From Corallococcus macrosporus (GTDB lineage Bacteria; Myxococcota; Myxococcia; Myxococcales; Myxococcaceae), in assembly GCF_017302985.1 (NCBI RefSeq), contig NZ_JAFIMU010000017.1, forward strand, positions 682,001-746,000: a stretch of 64,000 bases of DNA, given 5' to 3'. The notes under the pieces are model-generated. The model was not told the DNA's origin and did not search any database. It saw only the letters and a program-made list of their open reading frames with translations. How positions within the stretch are numbered: position 1 is the first letter of the stretch; each line of letters starts with the position of its first letter. The position numbers were made by a program, and so were the translations under genes. Positions 16,557-24,944 of the stretch are shown here, one piece after another.

Positions 16557-16562
16557 AGTAAG

Positions 16563-17786
16563 TCAGATGTCGAGCAGCAGGCGCTCGGGGTCCTCGATGC
16601 ACTCCTTCACGCGCACGAGGAACTGCACCGCCTCGCGACCGTCCACAAGGCGATGATCGTACGTGAGGGCGATGTACATGATGGGCCGGATGACCACCTG
16701 GCCGTCGCGGGCCACGGGGCGCTCCACGATGTTGTGCATGCCCAGGATGCCCGTCTGCGGCGGGTTCAGGATGGGCGTGGACAGCATGGAGCCGAAGATG
16801 CCGCCGTTCGTGATGGTGAACGTGCCGCCCGTGAGGTCCGCCATCGTGAGCTTGTCGTTGCGCGCCCGGCCGCCGTAGTCACCGACCGTCTTCTCCAGGT
16901 CCGCGAGCGACAGCTTGTCCGCGTCACGCACCACCGGCACCACCAGGCCACGGCTGCCGCTCACGGCCACGCCGATGTCGTAGTAGTGCTTGAAGATGAC
17001 GTCCTCGCCGTCGATCTCCGCGTTGATCTGCGGGAACGCCTTGAGGGCCTCCACGGACGCGCGGATGAAGAAGCTCATGAACCCGAGCTTCACCCCGTGC
17101 TTCGCCTGGAACTTGTCGTTGTACTTCTTGCGCAGCGCCATCACCTCGCCCATGTCCACCTCGTTGAAGGTGGTGAGCAGGGCGGCGTTGGACTGGGCCT
17201 GGAGCAGGCGCTCGGCGACGCGCTTGCGCAGCGGCGTCATGCGCACGCGCTCCTCGCGCGCGGCGTTGGGACGCGGGCCGGACGGCGCGGTGGGGGCCGG
17301 AGGCGCGGAAGGGGTGGCGGCGGGGCGGTTCAACTGACCCTGCACGTCCTCCTTCATGATGCGGCCGCCGGTGCCGGAGCCCTTCAGCTGGCCCACGTCC
17401 ACCCGGTTCTCCTCCGCCATCTTCTTCGCGGTGGGGGTGATGCGCGCGTCGCTTCCGGCCTGGGCGGCGGCGGACGCCACCGGCGCCGCGGCCTGGGCGG
17501 GCGCGGGCGTGGCGGCGGCAGCGGCGGGCGAGGAGGCAGCGGCGCCAGCACCGGCCTCGATGGTGCCCAGCACGTCGCCCACGCGGACCTTGTCGCCCTC
17601 CTTGAAGGCGATGGACGCGATGCTGCCCGCGGCGGGGGAGGGCACGTCGATGGTGACCTTGTCGGTCTCCAGCACGACGAGCGGCTCGTCCGCGGAGACA
17701 GACTCACCCTGCTTCTTGTTCCACTTGCCGACGACGGCCTCGGTGATGGATTCGCCGAGCGGGGGGACTTTCAGTTCAACGGCCAT
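16563..17786 (-). CDS. sucB: dihydrolipoyl succinyltransferase (E2 of 2-oxoglutarate dehydrogenase)
   Basis: 407 residues. The N-terminal lipoyl domain has K43 in [10 protein letters not shown]. An Ala/Pro linker leads to a peripheral subunit-binding domain ([28 protein letters not shown]), then the acyltransferase core ending [15 protein letters not shown] with catalytic His about 378 and Asp about 382. It transfers succinyl groups to CoA in the TCA cycle. It follows sucA with an 11-bp overlap, the usual order. The E3 gene (lpd) is not in the window. Two hairpins end the transcript. Confidence 0.96.
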   Translation of the reverse strand: MAVELKVPPLGESITEAVVGKWNKKQGESVSADEPLVVLETDKVTIDVPSPAAGSIASIAFKEGDKVRVGDVLGTIEAGAGAAASSPAAAAATPAPAQAAAPVASAAAQAGSDARITPTAKKMAEENRVDVGQLKGSGTGGRIMKEDVQGQLNRPAATPSAPPAPTAPSGPRPNAAREERVRMTPLRKRVAERLLQAQSNAALLTTFNEVDMGEVMALRKKYNDKFQAKHGVKLGFMSFFIRASVEALKAFPQINAEIDGEDVIFKHYYDIGVAVSGSRGLVVPVVRDADKLSLADLEKTVGDYGGRARNDKLTMADLTGGTFTITNGGIFGSMLSTPILNPPQTGILGMHNIVERPVARDGQVVIRPIMYIALTYDHRLVDGREAVQFLVRVKECIEDPERLLLDI

Positions 17787-20655
17787 TCTGGGGTCCTCGG
17801 AGGATGGCTTCTTCGATGATGAGCTGCTGCTCGTAGTCGTGAGTCTTCGTGAAACCGGTGGCGGGGCTGGCGGCCTCGGCGCGCCCGATGTAGCCCAGCT
17901 TCACCGTCTGCTGCGCGCGGTGCGACAGGAGGTCGTGCAGGCGCGGGAACATGAAGTGCCACCCGCCCGCGTTGCGCGGCTCCTCCTGCACCCAGTACAG
18001 CTCCTGGAGCGCCGGCAGCTTCGCCACCAGGTTCGCCAGCTCGTCCTGCGGGAACGGGTAGAGCTGCTCCACGCGCACGATGGCGATGGAGTCGTCCTTG
18101 CGCTCGTCCCGGGCCTTGGCCAGGTCGTAGTACACCTTGCCGCTGCACAAGAGCAGCCGCTTCACCTTCGCGGCGTCCGCCTTCGCGTCCGGAATCACTT
18201 CCTGGAACGCGCCCGTGGCCAGGTCGTCCATGCGGCTGGTGGCCTCCGGACGGCGCAGGAGGCTCTTGGGCGACATGATGACCAGCGGCTTGCGCACCGG
18301 GCGCAGCACCTGGCGGCGCAAGAGGTGGAAGATCTGCGCGGGCGTCGTGGGGTAGCAGACCTGGAGGTTGTCCTCGGCGCACAGGTCCAGGAAGCGCTCC
18401 AGGCGCGCGCTGGAGTGCTCCGGGCCCTGACCCTCGTAGCCGTGCGGCAGCAGCAGCGTGATGCCGGACAGCCGGCGCCACTTGCTCTCCGCCGCGGCGA
18501 TGAACTGGTCGATGATGATCTGCGCGCCGTTGGCGAAGTCACCGAACTGGGCTTCCCAGGCGGTGAGGCCGTCCGGCACGTCCAGGCTGTAGCCGTAGTC
18601 GAAGCCCAGCACGCCCATCTCCGACAGCGGGCTGTTCCAGACGTTGAACGTCGCCTTGCCCGTGGCGAACTGGCGCAGCGGCGTGAACTCCTCGCCCGTC
18701 TGCGTGTCGTGCAGCACCGCGTGGCGGTGGCTGAAGGTGCCGCGCTCGCTGTCCTGGCCGGACAGGCGGATGGTGTAGCCCTCCGACAGGAGCGTGGCGT
18801 ACGCCAGCGACTCGCCCTCGCTCCACTGGAGCTCCTCGCTCTCCAGCATGCCCTGGCGCTTCTTGAGCACCGTGCGCTCCACGTCGCGGTGGACGTTGAA
18901 GCCCTCCGGCGCCGTGGCCAGCTTCTGGAGCGCGTCGCGCAGCGTGGCCTTGGCCACCGCCGTGGGCACCTGGGGCGCGTTCTTCAGCAGGCCGCCCTTG
19001 TAGGGCTTCCACAGGCCCTCCAGCGCGTTGGGCTCCTTGAACTGGCTCTCCTGGCGGGCGCGGGTGAGCGCCGCGTCGAAGTCCTGGAAGCAGCGCTGCT
19101 TGAGCGCGTCCGACTCCTCCGTGGTGATGCGGCCGGCCTCCGCCAGCGCCTTCGCGTACAGCGCGCGCACCGGTGGGTGCTTGCGGATGAGGTCGTACAT
19201 CGCCGGCTGGGTGAAGGACGGGTCGTCGCCCTCGTTGTGGCCGTAGCGGCGGTAGCAGATGAGGTCGATGACCACGTCGCTCTTGAACGTCTGGCGGTAC
19301 TCCGCCGCCAGCCGCGCCGCGTGCACGCACGCCTCCGGGTCATCCCCGTTCACGTGGAACACCGGGATGTCCAGCATCTGCGCGATGGCGGTGGAGTAGA
19401 TGCTGGAGCGCGAGTCCGACGGGTCGGTGGTGAAGCCCACCTGGTTGTTGATGACGATGTGGACCGTGCCGCCCGTCGTGTAGCCCTTGAGGCCGGAGAA
19501 GTTGAGCGTCTCCGACGTGATGCCCTGGCCGATGAAGGCCGCGTCGCCGTGGATGAGCAGCGGCACCACGCCGGTGCGCTCCGCGTCCCCGCCGCGGTCC
19601 TGCTTGGCGCGCACGCGGCCCTCCACCACGGGGCCCACGCACTCCAGGTGGCTGGGGTTGAAGGCCAGCGACAGGTGCACCTTCGTGCCGGCGCGCGTGG
19701 TGTGGTCCGACGAGAAACCCATGTGGTACTTCACGTCGCCGCGGCCCAGGTACGCCTTGGGGTCCTTGGGGCCGTCGAACTCGCTGAAGATCTGATCCGG
19801 CTTCTTGCCCAGGATGTTGGTCAGCACGTTGAGGCGGCCGCGGTGGGCCATGCCGATGACCAGCTCCTTCAGGCCCATGCCGCTGCCCACTTCCAAGAGC
19901 GCGTCCAGCATGGGGATGAGGGCCTCGCCGCCGTCCAGGCTGAAGCGCTTGGCGCCCACGTACTTCGTGTGCAGGAAGTTCTCGAAGCCCTCCGCGTACG
20001 ACAGCTTCGTGAGGATGTGGCGCTGGTCCTCCACGGAGAACGGCGTGCGGTTGTCGCTGTGCTCCATGCGCTTCATGAGCCAGCGGCGACGCTCGCTGTC
20101 GAGCATCTGCATGAACTCCACACCGATGTGGTCGGAGTACGTGCGGCGCAGGCGCGTGACGAGGTCCGAAAGGCGCACGCGCTGCTGCGGGAAGACGTTG
20201 TTGCACTCCACCGCCTGCTCCAGCTCCTTCGCGGAGAAGTGGTTCTCATCCATCAGCGCCACGTCCGCCACGTGCCCCAGCTGCGGGCGCGGGCGGTCCA
20301 GCGGATCCAGCTTCGCGCGCAGGTGGCCGCGCAGCCGGAAGGCGGTGATGGCCTGGTCCACCTTCGACTGCAGGCCGATGTCCTGCGCCGGAGCGGCGGC
20401 AGCCTGCGGAGCGGCGGCCGGGGCCTGCGCGGCCACGCCGTTCGCCTTGCCCTTGCCCTTACCCTCCGGTGCGGCGGGTGTCGGGGCCTCCAGAAGCTTC
20501 GTGTTGAAGATGGGGCGGCCCGTGCCGTCGTTGCGCTCGAACACCTCGCGCCAGCTCGCGTCCACGCTGCCCGGATCCTCGAGGAAGCGCGCGTAGAGCC
20601 CCTCGATGAAGTCGATGTTTCCACCCGAGAGGAAACTGTCCTGGAAATTCGCCAT
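17776..20655 (-). CDS. sucA: 2-oxoglutarate dehydrogenase E1 component
   Basis: 959 residues, typical length. It starts [21 protein letters not shown], the conserved N-terminal helix that docks onto E2. An Ala-rich insert (about 70-105) precedes the thiamine-diphosphate core: [50 protein letters not shown] and [11 protein letters not shown]. The pyrimidine-binding domain ([20 protein letters not shown]) and a C-terminal domain ([25 protein letters not shown]) complete it. It decarboxylates 2-oxoglutarate and passes succinyl to the lipoyl arm of SucB. It forms an operon with sucB and is divergent from fabI. Confidence 0.97.
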   Translation of the reverse strand: MANFQDSFLSGGNIDFIEGLYARFLEDPGSVDASWREVFERNDGTGRPIFNTKLLEAPTPAAPEGKGKGKANGVAAQAPAAAPQAAAAPAQDIGLQSKVDQAITAFRLRGHLRAKLDPLDRPRPQLGHVADVALMDENHFSAKELEQAVECNNVFPQQRVRLSDLVTRLRRTYSDHIGVEFMQMLDSERRRWLMKRMEHSDNRTPFSVEDQRHILTKLSYAEGFENFLHTKYVGAKRFSLDGGEALIPMLDALLEVGSGMGLKELVIGMAHRGRLNVLTNILGKKPDQIFSEFDGPKDPKAYLGRGDVKYHMGFSSDHTTRAGTKVHLSLAFNPSHLECVGPVVEGRVRAKQDRGGDAERTGVVPLLIHGDAAFIGQGITSETLNFSGLKGYTTGGTVHIVINNQVGFTTDPSDSRSSIYSTAIAQMLDIPVFHVNGDDPEACVHAARLAAEYRQTFKSDVVIDLICYRRYGHNEGDDPSFTQPAMYDLIRKHPPVRALYAKALAEAGRITTEESDALKQRCFQDFDAALTRARQESQFKEPNALEGLWKPYKGGLLKNAPQVPTAVAKATLRDALQKLATAPEGFNVHRDVERTVLKKRQGMLESEELQWSEGESLAYATLLSEGYTIRLSGQDSERGTFSHRHAVLHDTQTGEEFTPLRQFATGKATFNVWNSPLSEMGVLGFDYGYSLDVPDGLTAWEAQFGDFANGAQIIIDQFIAAAESKWRRLSGITLLLPHGYEGQGPEHSSARLERFLDLCAEDNLQVCYPTTPAQIFHLLRRQVLRPVRKPLVIMSPKSLLRRPEATSRMDDLATGAFQEVIPDAKADAAKVKRLLLCSGKVYYDLAKARDERKDDSIAIVRVEQLYPFPQDELANLVAKLPALQELYWVQEEPRNAGGWHFMFPRLHDLLSHRAQQTVKLGYIGRAEAASPATGFTKTHDYEQQLIIEEAILRGPQNGR

Positions 20656-20928
20656 GGCGGGGGTCTTTTACTGGATGGGGGACGTGTTGGGGGGTTTTCG
20701 CCTCAGGTTTGTTGAACCGCGTCACGCCCGGCTGCCTGTCTTCGCTCAAGAGAGCAGCTGGAGTCATCCTCCAAGTGAGCGGAGCTTCACCGAGCGCCGG
20801 ATTCCCTGGCATGCTGAACAGACGTACATCCGGGGCCGCGGGAGAAGGGACGGCGGGGGCCTCCCTCCAACGTTCAGGAGTGGTAAGCACACGCCCCCTC
20901 TTCCCTCCCCAATCGAGAACGTACCGAC
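20656..20928. promoter_or_regulatory. divergent sucA/fabI intergenic region
   Basis: 273 bp holding the promoters of sucAB (minus) and fabI (plus). No reliable consensus boxes or operator palindromes are visible. The last 60 bases before fabI are pyrimidine-rich and have only a weak GAGAA ribosome-binding candidate. Confidence 0.4.
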
Positions 20929-21762
20929 ATGCTCCTCCAGGGCAAGAAGCTGCTCATCACCGGCGTGCTCACCCCGCAGTCGTTGGCCTTTGGCGTCGCG
21001 GAGCACGCGATCGCGCAGGGCGCCGAGGTCATCCTCACCGGCTTTGGCCGGGCCAAGTCCCTCACGGAGCGCAGCGCGAAGCGGCTCAAGCCCGGCACGG
21101 AGGTGCTGGAGCTGGACGTGACGAACCCGGCGCACTTTCCGGCGCTGACGGAGGCGCTGCGCCAGAAGTGGGGCCGCGTGGACGGCGTGCTGCACGCCAT
21201 CGCGTTCGCGCCCGAGGACGCCCTGGGCGGCAACTTCCTCAACACCCCCTGGGAGAGCGTGCAGACGGCATTCCGCATCTCCGCCTTCTCCGTGAAGGAG
21301 CTGGCGGTGGCGTGCGCGCCGCTGATGACGAACGGCGGCTCCATCGTGGCGCTGGACTTCGACAACCGGCAGGCGTGGCCCATCTACGACTGGATGGGCG
21401 TGTGCAAGGCGGCCATGGAGGCCACCGTGCGCTACCTGGCGCGCGACCTGGGCCCCAAGGGCATCCGCGTGAACGCGCTGGCCGCGGGCCCCCTGGCCAC
21501 CGTCGCCGCCAAGGGCATCCCGGGCTTCAAGGCACTGGCGCAGTACTGGGGCAAGCAGGCTCCGCTGGGCTGGAGCGACAAGGACAGCCACGACCACGTG
21601 GCCAAGACGGCCTGTGCCCTGCTGTCGGATTGGCTGTCGTCCACCACGGGCGAGATGATTCACGTGGACGGCGGCTACCACGCGGTGGGCGCACCGCCGG
21701 TGGAGACGGTGGAGACACCCGCAGAAGGGGTCCAGGCGAACCCCACGCCCAAGGACGGCTGA
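20929..21762 (+). CDS. fabI: NADH-dependent enoyl-ACP reductase, InhA-like
   Basis: 277 residues. The short-chain reductase fold starts KKLLITGVLTPQSLAFGVAEH (dinucleotide site), followed by LELDVTNP, HAIAFAPEDALGG, and the catalytic Y153-x6-K160 pair in YDWMGVCK. The stretch LDFDNRQAWPIYDWMGV resembles mycobacterial InhA more than E. coli FabI, which reads YNVMGLAK there. The enzyme performs the last step of fatty-acid elongation, reducing enoyl-ACP. The C-terminal 20 residues are a non-conserved Thr/Pro-rich tail. It is monocistronic, with 161 bp before the next gene. Confidence 0.92.
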   Translation: MLLQGKKLLITGVLTPQSLAFGVAEHAIAQGAEVILTGFGRAKSLTERSAKRLKPGTEVLELDVTNPAHFPALTEALRQKWGRVDGVLHAIAFAPEDALGGNFLNTPWESVQTAFRISAFSVKELAVACAPLMTNGGSIVALDFDNRQAWPIYDWMGVCKAAMEATVRYLARDLGPKGIRVNALAAGPLATVAAKGIPGFKALAQYWGKQAPLGWSDKDSHDHVAKTACALLSDWLSSTTGEMIHVDGGYHAVGAPPVETVETPAEGVQANPTPKDG

Positions 21763-21923
21763 CGCCATCCAACCTTGTCGGAAAGTCCCGACAATCACCT
21801 GCCAGGCTTGCCGGCGGACGGAGGCCCCCCGCTTCCGCCCGTCGAAGCGCTCACGGTAGGATCAATCATGCAGCGCAGGACATCTCCGCACGCCGCGGAG
21901 CCTGTGCGAGGAGCCGTGGCACA

Positions 21924-22301
21924 GTGAGCACCAATGTCTTGCTGGTGGACGACAGCCCCACCGTCCGCAACATCCTCAAGATCTACCTGATGAACCTCAA
22001 GGTCAGCATCGTCGAGGCGGAGGACGCGCAGCGCGCGCTGCAGCTCTTGCGGCTGGTGCCGGTGAGCGTGGTGATCGCGGACATCAACATGCCGGTGATG
22101 GATGGCATCACCTTCGTGAAGGAGGTCCGCGCGAGCGCGCAGGCGCAGGTGAAGAAGGTGCCGGTCATCCTGCTGACCGCGGAGAAGGGCAACGACCTTC
22201 GCCAGCGCGGCTCGGAAGCCGGGGCCAACGCCTTCATCCAGAAGCCGGTGTCCCACGACGAGCTGACCAAGACGGTCCGTCAGTTCCTGACCGGGGGCTG
22301 A
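21924..22301 (+). CDS. single-domain response regulator (CheY-like)
   Basis: 125 residues, GTG start at 21924 with GAGGAG 10 bases upstream; this is where the receiver begins (STNVLLVDDSPTVRNILKIYL). Acidic pocket VDDS, phosphorylation site in IADINMPVMDG, Thr in LLTAEKG and Lys in FIQKPV are all present. It would take phosphate from the CheA hybrid encoded four genes downstream and act as a diffusible output. It is the first gene of the seven-gene chemosensory operon; only 5 bases separate it from the next. Confidence 0.92.
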   Translation: MSTNVLLVDDSPTVRNILKIYLMNLKVSIVEAEDAQRALQLLRLVPVSVVIADINMPVMDGITFVKEVRASAQAQVKKVPVILLTAEKGNDLRQRGSEAGANAFIQKPVSHDELTKTVRQFLTGG

Positions 22302-22306
22302 ACGCC

Positions 22307-23173
22307 GTGAGCCTGCCGACGCTGCTGCTGGTGGATGACAGCGACGCCATCCTGGCGCTGGAGCGGGCCATCCTCTCCGGCCACTACACCATCCACACGG
22401 CCAGCAATGGCCGTGAGGCGCTGGACAAGGTGGGGCGGCTGCATCCGGCGGCGGTGCTCCTGGACCTGTCCATGCCGGAGATGGACGGGGACGAGGTGCT
22501 CCAGCGGATGAAGGCGGACGCGGGCACGGCGGACATCCCGGTCATCATCATCTCCTCGGAGAAGCAGCGCGCGGAGGCGTGCCTGGGCTTCGGCGCGGAG
22601 GCGTTCCTGCCCAAGCCCTTCCGCGCGGACGAGCTGCTCGCGCGCGTGGGTGAAGCGCTGGAGAACGCGCGCAGGCGCTCGCGCTCCGGGGCCATGCTGG
22701 TGCTGCGGCTCAACGTGGGCGAGCGCGAGTTCGCCGTGCCGCTGGACTCCGTGAAGGAGGTCCTGCTGCAGCCGCTGACGCGGCCTTTGCCCACCGGCCC
22801 GTCGTACCTGCGCGAGTACGTGGAGCTGCGCGGCCAGGCGGTGTGCGTGCTGGACGTGGCGCTGCGGCTGGGCGTGGAGCACCGGGTGCCCCTGCCGGAG
22901 CGGATGCTGGTGGTCATTGAAGCGGAGGGCGTGCAGCTGGCGCTCACCGTGGACACGGTGAAGGACCCGGAGGAGTTCCAGGCGGGCGACATCGACCGGC
23001 GGGAGAAGGTGGGCGGCGCCGAGCACGGCCTGTTGCAGGAAGGGCTCGTGGGCATGCTGCGCACCGGCGGCCGGGCGCTGCCCATCCTGGATCCGAAGGT
23101 CTTCATCGCGCGGGGACTCCTGCGCGACCTGCCCGCGCTGCTCGCGCCGGTGGAGGAAGAGCGGAGCGCATGA
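22307..23173 (+). CDS. receiver-CheW fusion (CheV-like with reversed domain order)
   Basis: 288 residues, GTG start at 22307. Residues 1-125 are a receiver (LLLVDDSDAI, phospho-Asp in LLDLSMPEMDG, LPKPFRADEL). Residues about 135-280 are a CheW domain (LVLRLNVGEREFAVPLDSV, YLREYVELRGQAVCVLDV, GRALPILDPKVFI). CheV has CheW first and receiver second; here the order is reversed. It should be a phosphorylation-tunable adaptor coupling the MCP to CheA. Its stop overlaps the cheR start (ATGA). Confidence 0.92.
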   Translation: MSLPTLLLVDDSDAILALERAILSGHYTIHTASNGREALDKVGRLHPAAVLLDLSMPEMDGDEVLQRMKADAGTADIPVIIISSEKQRAEACLGFGAEAFLPKPFRADELLARVGEALENARRRSRSGAMLVLRLNVGEREFAVPLDSVKEVLLQPLTRPLPTGPSYLREYVELRGQAVCVLDVALRLGVEHRVPLPERMLVVIEAEGVQLALTVDTVKDPEEFQAGDIDRREKVGGAEHGLLQEGLVGMLRTGGRALPILDPKVFIARGLLRDLPALLAPVEEERSA

Positions 23174-24402
23174 GTGCGGGGCTCGACCCGAGGCTTCTGG
23201 CCCGTGCCCGGGAAGTGGTGGCGGACACCACCGGCTTCCGGGACGACGCCATCGCCCAGGAGGCGGTGGAGCGCGTGCTGCGCGCGGAGCTGGCCCGGGG
23301 CCGCGTGTCCACGGAGGTCCTGAGCGAATTGCAGCAGCTGGGCTCTCCCTTGGCCTACACGCTGGTGCGCGCGGTGCTGGTGGGGGAGACGTACTTCTTC
23401 CGCCAGCCGGAGCACTTCCGCTACATCACGCAGGAGGGCATCCCATCCGCGCTGCGCCACGGCGCCCTGCACCTGCGCGGCTGGAGCGCGGGCTGCGCCA
23501 CCGGCGAGGAGGCCTACTCGCTGGCCGCGTGCCTGCTGGCGTGCGCGCCCCCGGGGATGCCGGTGGAAGTCGTGGGCACGGACCTGCACGAGGCCAGCCT
23601 GGAGGCCGCGCGGCGCGGCACTTACGGCGCGTGGTCCCGGCGCGAGTCCGCCCCCGCGCTGCACCCCGTCTACGAGCTGCTCAACGGGCGTCAGGTCTCC
23701 ATCCTCCCGGAGGTGCGCAAGGTGACGCGCTTCGCTCCGGCGAACCTGCTGGCGCCGCTGCCGGAGCGCTTCGGGCACTTCGACTTCATCCTCTGCCGCA
23801 ACGTGCTCACGTACTTCTCTCCGTCCGCGCGCGACGCGGCCATCGTCCACCTGGCGCGGGCGCTGACGCCGGGAGGGCTGCTGTTCCTGGGCACGGTGGA
23901 GGTGGACCGCACGCCGCCGGGGCTCACGCGCGAGGGGCCTCCGGAGCTGCAGGCCTTCCGCAAGCCCCGCCTGGAGGAGCGCCCCTTCGCGCAGCTGCCC
24001 GTGGCGCCGCCGGTGGTCGCGCCGCGCATGTCGCCCGCGCCCCGGCGGCTGTCCGCGCCCGTTCCGGCCGCCCCCGCGCCGCCTCCGTCCCCTCCGCCCT
24101 CGCCCGCGAGGCTGCACCTGCAGGCGCTGGAGCGGATTGAAGAGGGCAACGTGGCCGGCGCGACGGCGGTGCTGGAGCTGCTGGTGAAGCAGGCGCCGGA
24201 CTACCTGCCGGGCCTGCTGGAGCTGGCGCTCCTGCGTGAGCGCGCGGGCGCCCGGGACGCGGCCTTCCCGCTGATGCGCGCGCTGCGCACGCGGGCGGGG
24301 CAGCTGCCGCCGGACGCATTGGTGGATGGACCGGAGGCGCTGCCCGCGCGCTTCTATCTGGCGTCCGCTGACGCCTACCTGAATCTGGGGGCGCTGGAAT
24401 GA
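23170..24402 (+). CDS. cheR: CheR-type MCP methyltransferase with C-terminal TPR region
   Basis: 410 residues. The N-terminal helical domain and SAM-binding domain are typical: GETYFFRQPEHF, LRGWSAGCATGEEAYSLA, VVGTDLHEASLEAARRGTY and FDFILCRNVLTYF. After a Pro/Ala linker (about 260-315) a TPR-like region follows (LEELVKQAPDYLPGLLELAL; AFPLMRALRTRAG). It methylates glutamates on the chemoreceptor. TPR-fused CheR proteins are known, as in FrzF of Myxococcus, where the TPR limits which sites are modified. Both ends overlap the neighbouring genes by 4 bp. Confidence 0.94.
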   Translation: MSAGLDPRLLARAREVVADTTGFRDDAIAQEAVERVLRAELARGRVSTEVLSELQQLGSPLAYTLVRAVLVGETYFFRQPEHFRYITQEGIPSALRHGALHLRGWSAGCATGEEAYSLAACLLACAPPGMPVEVVGTDLHEASLEAARRGTYGAWSRRESAPALHPVYELLNGRQVSILPEVRKVTRFAPANLLAPLPERFGHFDFILCRNVLTYFSPSARDAAIVHLARALTPGGLLFLGTVEVDRTPPGLTREGPPELQAFRKPRLEERPFAQLPVAPPVVAPRMSPAPRRLSAPVPAAPAPPPSPPPSPARLHLQALERIEEGNVAGATAVLELLVKQAPDYLPGLLELALLRERAGARDAAFPLMRALRTRAGQLPPDALVDGPEALPARFYLASADAYLNLGALE

Positions 24403-24944
24403 AGGGGACGCCGTTGGTGGTGGACGAGGCCCTGGAGTCGGAGACGCGGGATCTGCTCGCGCGCCGGGCCGCGCGCCTGCGCGAGCAGGGCGAGTCCACC
24501 GTGGAGGAGGCGGTCCACTGGATCGCCGAGTTCCCGCTGGGCGAGGAGCGCTACGCGCTGCCGCTGGAGTCGCTGCGCGCGGCGCTGCCCCTGCGCATGG
24601 TGACGCCGGTGCCGCTGTCCGCGCCCGCGGTGATTGGCGTGCTGCGCTTCCAGGGGCAGGTGCTGTCCGCGCTGAGCCTGGCGTCGCTGCTGGGCGGTCA
24701 CGGGTGGCGGCAGGACCCGGCCGTGCTGCTGGTGGTGGACCGGGGCGACGGCGAGCTGTGCGCGCTCGACTGCGAGGCCATCCCGCGCCCCACCACGCTG
24801 CCGCTCGCGTCCGTGGAGGCCGCGCGCGCCCGGGCGGAGGGGCCGGTGGTGGAGGTCTTCACCCAGGACCGGCAGCTCATCCACCTCATCGACCCGCGGC
24901 GCCTGTTCCTCCGCTCCGACGTGGGAGTGCGACATGCCCGTTGA
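24399..24944 (+). CDS. cheW: CheW adaptor protein
   Basis: 181 residues. An N-terminal helical extension of about 45 residues (LARRAARLREQGESTVEEA) precedes a CheW SH3-like domain: IAEFPLGEERYALPLESLRAA, VIGVLRFQGQVLSALSL and LIHLIDPRRLF. It links the chemoreceptor to the CheA hybrid. It is the second CheW domain of the operon, alongside the receiver-CheW fusion. It overlaps cheR by 4 bp and cheA by 11 bp. Confidence 0.9.
   Translation: MKGTPLVVDEALESETRDLLARRAARLREQGESTVEEAVHWIAEFPLGEERYALPLESLRAALPLRMVTPVPLSAPAVIGVLRFQGQVLSALSLASLLGGHGWRQDPAVLLVVDRGDGELCALDCEAIPRPTTLPLASVEAARARAEGPVVEVFTQDRQLIHLIDPRRLFLRSDVGVRHAR

Larger units (their letters stand above)
16399..16562. promoter_or_regulatory. 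cold-shock gene leader/promoter region
   Basis: 164 bp between the end of sucB and the cold-shock gene, both on the minus strand. The right half has two hairpins assigned to sucB termination. The remaining 85 bp (16399-16485) should include the promoter and leader of the cold-shock gene; it contains an AT-richer patch (CTATTTGTAG) near 16471. Confidence 0.45.
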
